Assembly: GCA_006226425.1 (NCBI GenBank)
Contig: SBGX01000029.1
Location: 33,234-97,233 of the forward strand
Direction: 5' to 3'
DNA from: Bacteroidota bacterium
GTDB taxonomy: Bacteria; Bacteroidota; Bacteroidia; Flavobacteriales_D; Crocinitomicaceae
Length of the DNA: 64,000 nucleotides
Made by a program: the position numbers and the translations under genes. Each line of letters begins with the position of its first letter. The stretch's first letter is position 1. Positions 42,985 to 51,400 of the stretch are shown here, piece after piece. Below the pieces are notes generated by a model that made no database searches, was not told the origin of the DNA, and saw only the letters and a list, made by a program, of their open reading frames with translations.

Positions 42985-43659
42985 TTAGGACGTGGTATGC
43001 TCGAATTTGTACCCCACTCCCTTCACTGTGCGAATGTAGTTCTCTCCGATCTTCTCGCGAAGTTTTCGAACATGTACGTCGATTGTGCGATCCCCGACAA
43101 CGATATCTTTCCCCCAAACAGTGTCCAGAATAGTAGATCGTTCGATGACCATGTCCGGTTTGGAAGCCAGCAAAGCGAGTAATTCAAACTCTTTTCGGGG
43201 CAATTGGATTTCTTTTCCATCATGGATTACCAGGTAGCGATCCCGATCAATGATCAATCCGGTATCCTGATATAGTTGTGAGCTATAGTTTTCCTTTCGG
43301 CGGAGGAGTGCTTTGATTCGGCTGACGAGTACTTTAGGTTTAACAGGTTTTGCAATGTAATCATCGGCACCGGCATCCAGACCGGCCACCTGACTGTAAT
43401 CTTCTGAGCGAGCAGTCAGGAAACAAATCAGGACAGATTTGAATTCATTCATAGAACGGAGTTCCTCACAAACTTCAATCCCATCCATTTGAGGCATCAT
43501 GACATCTAGGAGAATAATGTCGGGGTGAAAGGATTTGGCTTTTTGAATTCCTTCAATTCCATTGGAGGCGGTATCTACCTGAAAACCCTCCTTTTCCAGA
43601 TTGTATTTGATAATTTCCAGAATATCTTTTTCGTCGTCAATCACCAATACGGAACCCAT
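42985..43659 (-). CDS. OmpR-family response regulator, no adjacent kinase
   Basis: 224 residues from the ATG at 43659; a TTG two codons upstream is possible. The receiver has VIDDEKDI, Asp52 in IILLDVMMPQMDG and Lys in YIAKPVKPK. The winged-helix domain (LPRKEFELLALL, WGKDIVVGDRTIDVHVRKLREKIG, IRTVKGVGYKF) is closely similar to the PhoB-like protein at 37287-37973. No histidine kinase gene is adjacent, so it may share the PhoR-like kinase or take a distant partner. It reads toward the DUF47-PiT unit, 111 bp upstream of it. Confidence 0.85.
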   Translation of the reverse strand: MGSVLVIDDEKDILEIIKYNLEKEGFQVDTASNGIEGIQKAKSFHPDIILLDVMMPQMDGIEVCEELRSMNEFKSVLICFLTARSEDYSQVAGLDAGADDYIAKPVKPKVLVSRIKALLRRKENYSSQLYQDTGLIIDRDRYLVIHDGKEIQLPRKEFELLALLASKPDMVIERSTILDTVWGKDIVVGDRTIDVHVRKLREKIGENYIRTVKGVGYKFEHTTS

Positions 43660-43829
43660 ATCCAAACTTTTTGATAAAGATACGATTCCTTTCCGAATTT
43701 TAGTGGTCCAACATGCATTTCAAGAAGAGCAAAGCGAGCGTTTATTTGACGTTTTTTTCCATTGGTCGATGGTTTTGACCGATTACGCAAAAAAACGATA
43801 AAAAACAGGTGTTTATTGACAAAAAAAAT

Positions 43830-43914
43830 TAATTTTGTATCAGTAGTAGTAGGTTAGGTTGATTAGTGTAACGAGAGTTTCGAACAGCTGTTTGAAACTC
43901 TCGTTCATTTTTTA
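43830..43914 (+). ncRNA. candidate small RNA or terminated leader
   Basis: TAATTTTG at 43830-43837 predicts a start near 43844. A 12-bp stem (AACGAGAGTTTC / GAAACTCTCGTT) whose loop holds the palindrome AACAGCTGTT ends in CATTTTTT. Together they outline an RNA of about 70 nt. It could be a free-standing small RNA or the terminated leader of the downstream regulator gene, which has a -7 element of its own. No known family recognised. Confidence 0.35.
43870..43912 (+). terminator. hairpin terminator
   Basis: 12-bp perfect stem with an internally palindromic loop and a trailing T run, located 66 bp before a regulator gene and not at the end of any protein gene. Confidence 0.6.
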
Positions 43915-43941
43915 GGGGGTCGTGAGCCATTTAAATTATGC

Positions 43942-43949
43942 TATTTTTG
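43942..43949 (+). promoter_or_regulatory. -7 element for the rightward regulator
   Basis: TATTTTTG (TAnnTTTG) gives a leader of about 22 nt. An AAGGAG Shine-Dalgarno sits 6-7 nt before the ATG at 43978, unusually good for this genome. Confidence 0.5.
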
Positions 43950-43977
43950 TATCTCTGAGAGACCAAAGGAGTATTCT

Positions 43978-44673
43978 ATGAAAGCCAAAATATTACTAGC
44001 TGAGGATGACATGAACCTTGGTTTTGTTATTGCAGATCAACTTAAATCCGAATCTTTTGACGTTGTTTTAGCCGTTGACGGAGCCGAAGCTTTTCAGAAA
44101 TTTCATCAGGAAAAATTTCACTTGTGCATTTTCGACGTCATGATGCCGAAGAAGGACGGTTTTACTTTGGCGAAGGAAATCCGGAAACAGGATGCGGAGA
44201 TTCCTATTTTGTTTCTGACAGCCAAGTCCATGACAGAAGATAAGATTGAAGGATTTAAGCATGGGGGAGATGACTACCTGACCAAACCTTTCAATTTTGA
44301 AGAATTGCTTTTGAGGATTAAATCCTTATTGAAAAGGGTACAGGTCTATACAGAAGATGTGCAGGAAACCGTGATAGATTTAGGCGAGTATCGTTACGAT
44401 ACCGAGAATTATCAGTTGGAACATCCTGCTTTCACCAAGTCATTGACAAAGAAGGAAGCCCAGATTTTGACTGTGTTGTGTAAGCACAAGAATCAGGTCG
44501 TGTCGAGAGAGACGTTGATGGTGGCCGTTTGGGGCAAAGAAGATTATTTCATTGGTCGGAGTTTGGACGTCTTTATTACAAAACTGAGAAAGTATTTGTC
44601 TGAGGACCCAAGAGTTCAAATTGCCAATGTACACGGAATTGGATTCAAGCTCGAATTGGGTGACAACGAGTAA
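43978..44673 (+). CDS. OmpR-family response regulator (RprY-like)
   Basis: 231 residues. The receiver has LLAEDDMNLG, Asp53 in CIFDVMMPKKDG, and Lys in YLTKPFNFEELLLRI. The DNA-binding domain is a winged helix (LTKKEAQILTVLCKHKNQVVSRETLMVAVWGKEDYFIGRSLDVFITKLRKYL). It differs from the two PhoB-like regulators and is nearer to the Bacteroides RprY type. No kinase gene adjoins it. It is followed by tsaB after 9 nt, so the two are probably co-transcribed. Confidence 0.83.
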   Translation: MKAKILLAEDDMNLGFVIADQLKSESFDVVLAVDGAEAFQKFHQEKFHLCIFDVMMPKKDGFTLAKEIRKQDAEIPILFLTAKSMTEDKIEGFKHGGDDYLTKPFNFEELLLRIKSLLKRVQVYTEDVQETVIDLGEYRYDTENYQLEHPAFTKSLTKKEAQILTVLCKHKNQVVSRETLMVAVWGKEDYFIGRSLDVFITKLRKYLSEDPRVQIANVHGIGFKLELGDNE

Positions 44674-44682
44674 TTTTTCGGA

Positions 44683-45360
44683 ATGAACCAGGTTTATATA
44701 CTGCATTTGGAATCGGCAACGAAAGTTTGCTCGGTAGCCTTGTCCCGGGATGGGAAATTATGTCAATTGAAAGAATACGAAGGTGATGGCTATACGCATG
44801 GTGAAAACCTGACCTGCTTCATCGAAGAAGTTTTGGAAAAGGAAGGAATTCGTGCGACTGACCTGGCTGCAGTGGCGGTTTCATCAGGCCCCGGGTCGTA
44901 TACTGGACTTCGGATTGGAACTTCGGTTGCCAAGGGAATTTGTTATGCCGTTGGAGCAAAGTTGATTGCTATAAACTCATTGGAAGTCATTGCTAATTTG
45001 GCCAGGAAAAAGTATCCGAAAAGTTTTATTGTCCCGATGATTGATGCGCGTAGAATGGAAGTTTATACCAGTGTTTTCGATCCAGGTGGAACGTGTATCC
45101 AGAATGTGGAAGCATTTGAAATGAAGGAAGATTCGTTTATCGATTTGAATCCAATGACCTGTTGTGGGGATGGAGCTGAGAAATTAAAAAGTATTTGGTC
45201 GGAAGACCGATGGGGAAGTATCGATTCAAAAATTCTTTCTTCAGCGGAGGGATTGGTAACTCTTTCCTTTGAAAAATATCAGAAAGGTCAGTTTGAAGAT
45301 GTGGCTTATTTTGAGCCTTTTTATCTGAAAGACTTCGTCGTTAAGAAGAAGCAAAAATAA
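44683..45360 (+). CDS. tsaB: tRNA threonylcarbamoyladenosine synthesis protein TsaB
   Basis: 225 residues. TsaB supports TsaD in making t6A37 on tRNAs. The ASKH-fold N-terminus (ILHLESATKVCSVALSRDG), the SSGPGSYTGLRIGTSVAKGICYA signature and the PMIDARRMEVYTSVF segment are diagnostic. The gene follows the regulator gene by 9 nt and is ended by a strong terminator. tsaD, tsaC and tsaE are not in the window. Confidence 0.93.
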   Translation: MNQVYILHLESATKVCSVALSRDGKLCQLKEYEGDGYTHGENLTCFIEEVLEKEGIRATDLAAVAVSSGPGSYTGLRIGTSVAKGICYAVGAKLIAINSLEVIANLARKKYPKSFIVPMIDARRMEVYTSVFDPGGTCIQNVEAFEMKEDSFIDLNPMTCCGDGAEKLKSIWSEDRWGSIDSKILSSAEGLVTLSFEKYQKGQFEDVAYFEPFYLKDFVVKKKQK

Positions 45361-45381
45361 ATTCGGGGTAAGGGAAATAAA

Positions 45382-45410
45382 AAAGGGGGACTCAAAGTCC
45401 CCCTTTCTAT
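45382..45410. terminator. bidirectional intrinsic terminator
   Basis: An 11-bp perfect stem (AAAGGGGGACT / AGTCCCCCTTT) with a CAA loop and flanking A and T runs, between the converging tsaB and protease genes. Confidence 0.85.
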
Positions 45411-45423
45411 TTTAGGAAAATTC

Positions 45424-48400
45424 CTATTTAATGATTTGTATGTTTTGAGTTTCAATTCCCTCATTACTAATAATCATCAATTTGTACAGTCCATCGGCGA
45501 GATCTGAAAGGTTCAATACTTTGGACCCTTCTGACGAACCAACTTTGTATGCAAAGCTGCTCACCAATCTTCCTGTTGCATCATGCACTCGAATCTCTGT
45601 GATCTTGCTCACAAACTCACCGGAGATCGTAATTTGATCCCGAGTTGGGTTAGGATAAAGCTTGAACACATTCAACTCATTTTCTCCAATGGATACACAC
45701 TGATCAACCACAATGGCGATTGTATCTGAACCTGTACACCCTGCGGGAGAAGTAAAGCTATAAATGATCTGATTCGTACCGATATGATCAGCTGGAACGA
45801 ATTCAGTCGCCGTAGTTCCGTTGACGGTATAAGTACCACCGGCTGGTGTTCCGAAATCAAGTGCGAGCGTATCATCTGTATGACACATATTCGCCTGATC
45901 TGTCAAAGTCACTGTCGGCAATGGATTAACCAGTACCGTGGTGTTTGCGGAGGCCTGAGAAGTACATCCGTTTAATGTTACTGTCACGGAGAAGCTTCCC
46001 GCTGTACTAACAACAATCGACTGAGAAATTTCTCCCGTGGACCATTCGTTTCCATTCGCGGAGGAAGAAGTTAAAGTAACGCTACTTCCTTCACAGATTG
46101 AAGTTGAACCGTCTGCTGAAATGGTTGGTGTCGCTGGAGGAGTATTTACTGTTACAGTCACGGGATCCGAAGTTTCGGAACAGGTTCCGGCAGTAGCAGT
46201 TACAGTATACGTTCCAGCCTGGTTTACAGTAATGGAAGCTGTTGTTGCACCATTAGACCACATAATTCCGCTTGTTTCCGAAGATGTCAATACTACGGTT
46301 TCACCGGTACAAATAGTGGTAGATCCACTAGCCGTGATTACAGGCTTCGTAGGTGCTCCTGTTTCAGTAACCGTTGCACTAATTGTACGGTTTCCACATC
46401 CGTTATCGAAAGTGATATCGTAGATACCTGCCATCAATCCGCTGATCGTAGCTGGCAAGGTGGTGCTCATTGATCCTGGGACGTTTCCATTCCATGTCAA
46501 AGTTCCGGAATCACTACCGTTGACCACAATGCTTCCATCCGTTCCACCACACGTCGATGTTGGAGTTACCGTACCAATCGAAATGCTAGGATTGGACGAA
46601 ACAACACTGATGGTAATCGTATTTGAAATGGCAGTCGTAGGTGAAGCACAAGCACTGCTTGAAATTAGCTCACAAACAATTTGATCACCGTCTTGTAAGA
46701 TGGAGGTACTGAAACTGGCACCAATTAGAGCAGAAGATCCATTTCTCTTCCAGGTCAGTGTTGGAGTAGCCCCACCATTCACAGCTGTTGCTGTAAATGT
46801 AACGTTCGTACCGGAACAAATTGAGTTATCTGCATCATCTGAAGTAATCGTTAGCGAAGCAGGAGCATTCGCATTCACAGTCATGCTGATCGAGTTACTG
46901 GTAACCGTTGTTCCACATGCATCTGTGTTTGTTACATCACAAGTGATTACAGCACCATCTGCTAAAGCATTATCGGTGTAATTCGGAGAATCCGTACCTA
47001 CATTACTTCCGTCAACTTTCCATTGATAAGAAGGTGTTGTTCCTCCATCCACAACAGAGGCTGTGAATGTGACTGATGTACCGTCACAGATATCATTATC
47101 GGCATCGTCTGATGCTATGGTAACTGTTGTTGCTGGAATTGGAGTTACATCTACTACCTGGCTGGCAGCTGTAGAAACACAACCTCCTACATTTAGGCTA
47201 ACGGAGTAAGTTCCGCTTGCCGTTACCGTGATACTTTGAGTCGTTTCTCCAGTAGACCATACATTGTCCGTTGCTGACGATGAAGTCAGTGTGACTGAAC
47301 CGCCGTCACAGAAAGTAGTTGGACCACTTGCCGTAATAGTTGGTGCCGCTGGAGCCCCTGGATCAGTCAGACTTACAGTGACTGTATTTGAAGTACAACC
47401 ATCGTCAAAGGTGAAGTTATACGCACCGGCAGCTAATGATCCTTCCGTGTGTGGAAGTGTTACACTGCTGGAGCCGGACGCAGCACCGGACCATGATAAA
47501 GTACCGGTACCAGTACCCAAAATTTCGATGGAACCGTCAGACGTCCCACATCCACTCGGATCTGTTGCCGTTCCTTGCGTAATACTTGGATTTGCATTAA
47601 CAGTTACACTGGATCCAGCAGAGGTTGCTGTACAGCCGGATACATTAACGGTGACCGTATATGTTCCTGTAGCACTCACTGAGATACTTTGAGTTGTTTC
47701 TCCAGTAGACCATGTATTTCCTGTAGCTGCTGATGAAGTCAGTGTGATTGTTTCACCCTGACAAATCGTGTTGTCAGCATCGGAAGATGTAATGGTTGGT
47801 GTTGTTGGTGCTCCTGGATCTGAAATACTTCCACTTACTGTGTTGGAAGGACATCCATCATCAAATGTGAAGTCATAAGAACCAGCTGCCAAACCTGTAA
47901 CGGTTGCAGGAAGACTTACTCCAGTCATACTTCCGGAAGCAGTTCCTGTCCAGCTTAAATCTCCAGTTCCAGTTCCTGAAATCTGGATGCTACCATCACT
48001 GGCACCACAAGCTGTTGGGTCCGTAGTTGTTCCAAGAGTGATCGCAATACCATTCTGAACAGTTACCGAGGTGGCCGCCGAAGTCGCCGAACATCCACTT
48101 TGAGTAACCGTAACAGAATAATTGCCAGTTGCAGATACGGTGATACTTTGAGTTGTTTCTCCAGTGGACCAAGTGTTTCCACTCGCTGCAGAAGAAGTTA
48201 GTGTTACAGAACCACCACTACAGAAAGTGGTTGCACCGCTAGCCGTAATTGTTGGCGTCGCTGGAGCTGATGGATCTGTAAGTGTCTGACTAATGGTGTT
48301 AGAAGGACATCCATTGTCGAATGTGATATCGTAGTTACCCGCTGTGAGTGCAGTAATCAAAGCTGGCAAGGTAGTTGCCGACATTGATCCGCTGGAAGTT

Positions 48401-51400
48401 CCTGTCCATGAAACGGTACCAGTACCAGTCCCAATGATTTGGATCGTACCATCAGCAACACCACAGGCAGAAGGATCAGAAGTTGTTCCAACTGCAATCG
48501 TAGGACTAGCATTAACGGTTACCACTTCATCAGAAGAAGTCGCCGAACATCCACTTACCACGATAGTCACATTGAATGTTCCACTCGCACTAACTGTGAT
48601 ACTTTGAGTTGTCTCTCCATTGGACCATGTATTTCCAGTAGCAGCTGAGGAAGTGAGTGTAATTGTTTCACCCTGACAAACAGTGTTGTCCGCATCAGAA
48701 GATGTGATGGTCGGAGTAGACGGAGCCCCTGGATCAGAAAGACTTCCGCTTAGTGCGTTGGAAGGACATCCATCGTCAAAGACAAAGGAATAAGAACCAG
48801 CTGCCAAACCTGTAACAGTTACAGGAAGAGTTACTCCGGTCATATTTCCGGAAGCAGTTCCTGTCCAGCTTAAATTTCCAGTTCCGGTTCCAGAAATCTG
48901 AATACTACCATCACTAGCGGCACATGCCGTTGGATTCGAGGTTGTACCTAAGGTAATTGTAGGTCCATTTTGAACCGTTACGGAAGTTGCTGTTGAAGTA
49001 GAAGAACATCCACTTTGAGTAACCGTCACCGTATAATTTCCAGTAGCTGAAACCGTGATTGCTTGCGTTGTTTCCCCGGTTGACCATGTGTTACTTGTTG
49101 CCGAAGAAGAAGTCAAGGTAACTGAACTTCCATTACAGAAAGTAGTTGCTCCACCGGCTGTAATTGTTGGTGTAGCAGGTGCTGTATTCATCGTTACGGT
49201 CTCCCCGGCAGAAGTTGAAGAACATCCGGCTACTGTATGCGTAACTGTAAATGTTCCAGCTGCACTTACAGTGATACTTTGTGTCGTTGCACCTGTTGAC
49301 CAAGTATTGCCTGAAGCAGCCGAAGAAGTCAGTGTCAATGTTTCACCCGGACACAAGGCATTGTCAGCATCCGAAGAAGTAATTGTCGGAGTAGCCGGTG
49401 CACTTGGGTCACTCAAAGTACTTGAAAGCGTATTTGAAGTACAACCGTTATCAAAAGTAATGCTATAACTTCCGGCACCTAAACCAGTAATTGAAGCTGG
49501 CAAAGTAGCTCCTGGCATTGATCCGCTGGAAGTACCAGTCCATGAAATGGTACCTGTACCAGTTCCACTCACTTCAATAGAACCGTCTGATCCGCCACAA
49601 GTAGTTGGACTCGTCAAGGTTCCTTCCGTAATTGTTGGAGGAGTGTTTACCGTGACAGTCGTCGCAGCAGAAGTAGCACTACATCCACTTTGAGTAACAG
49701 TAACTGTATAATTTCCAGCTGTTGATGCAGTGATGCTTTGTGTTGTTGCTCCGGTTGACCAGGTGTTTCCAGTAGCTGAAGAAGAAGTCAAAGTGACAGA
49801 ACCTCCAGTACAGAAAGTAGTTGCTCCACCAGCCGAAATAGTCGGCGTGGCTACCGAATTAACGGTCAATGTAGCTGTCCCTGAAGCAACAGTCGAACAA
49901 GCGTTACTAACGTTACATCTGAAAATGTATCCGTTCATACCAGCTGTGGCACCTGTAATAGTAATGGTGTTTGTCGTGGCACCTGAGATGGTTCCCCCAT
50001 CAACAGCATCACCGAATCCTGAACCGGTATCCACTTGCCATTGATATCCGGTGGCATCTGAACTACTCACGGAGAAGCTTGTATTATCTCCGGCACAAAC
50101 AGTTGCGTTTGAAGGGTCTGTATCAACAGTTGGATTTGTACACGGAGGAGGGGTGATATAAATACCATAATCCTCTACCTCACCATACTGAACATCGGCA
50201 CATCCACCTGTTATTCCGGCAAAGTCAGAAATGACTCGCATACGGATCATTTTTCCGGTAACTGCTGGAGCAGCCGGAATGGTTACAGAAGTTGTATGAA
50301 CTCCACTTCCTGTAGATGCTGCATCCAACACAATTTCAGAAGCTTCATAAGTTCCGTTGTCATTGTAGTCAATATATACCCGACAATTTTCAGGGTTTCC
50401 ATTGCTCAAGGTCACAGTCAGCGTATGTGTCGTATTGGCATCGACTGTTGTATTTTTTGTACATGTAAAATCCTGAGTTCCATCGTTGTTGTTCAAGTTG
50501 TGATTATTGTCAATAACGTTGAATTGCACTCGAATAATTCCTGTTCCGAAATTACCTGTATTTACCGTAGCTGGTGAACAAGTACTGGTTGGAGCAGCTG
50601 CAACAACCAATGACGCTTCATTAGAAGTAGCTGTACCACAAGCATTAGTTGCAACACAACGGTATTTGTATCCGTTTTCACCAACCGTAAATCCGGTTAA
50701 GGTGAGCGCATTGGTAGTTGCATTGCTGTAAATTCCACCATCAGAAACATTGGTGTAACCAGAACCGTTATCTACCTGCCATTGATAGGTGATCGGAGAA
50801 GAACCTGTGAATGCTGCTGTAAATGTAGCGTTCAATCCGGCACAACCACCCTGATCAGTAGGGTCGGTATTCACAACTGGAGCAGAACATGGAGGAGGGG
50901 TAATATAAATACCATAGTCTTCAATTTCTCCGTAGGTCAAAGTATTACATGGTCCGCTGATTCCACCAAAGTCAGAGATAACTCTCATACGAATCAATTT
51001 TCCAGTGACATCTGGAAACTGCGGGATGGTTACTGAAGTCGTGTGAACTCCGGATCCAACCGGGCCACTTGTATAGACTTGTTCAGAAGCTTCGTACGTT
51101 CCGTTGTCGTTATAATCGATGTAGGCCTGGCAGCTTTCAGAGTTTCCGTTATCAAGTGTAATGGTCAGCGTGTAGGCAGTATTCGCATCCACTGTGGTGT
51201 AATCTGAACAAACGAAATCTTGTGTTCCGTCATTGTCATTGGCTGTGTGGGCATTGTCAATCGTGTTGAATTGTACCCGAATAATACCAGTTCCGAAGTT
51301 ACCAGTGTTTGTCGTACTTGGTGCACAAGTACTGGCAGGTGCTGTACCTGCCGCAGAGTAAGCAATTGATTTACTATCGTTTGCAGCATAATCATCCGAT

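Larger units (their letters stand above)
43666..43977. other. 312-bp intergenic region between divergent regulators
   Basis: No supportable protein gene. It holds a -7-like element at 43830-43837, a strong hairpin with T run at 43870-43912, and a second -7 element at 43942-43949 with a good ribosome site (AAGGAG near 43967) for the rightward regulator. A TATCTTTA close to the leftward regulator's start may be its -7 element. Confidence 0.6.

Noticed and set aside
43713..43778. Short open frame of about 21 codons in the intergenic region
   Set aside because: No ribosome site, no promoter placed for it and biased composition; not supportable as a gene.
46037..49468. Several plus-strand open frames rich in Val and Pro
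   Set aside because: They repeat with the units of the giant protease gene on the minus strand and are shadows of its Thr/Ser/Gly-rich codons.
46130..49860. CRISPR-like spacing of repeats
   Set aside because: The repeats are long, in frame, coding and diverged, with no short identical direct repeats and no cas genes.
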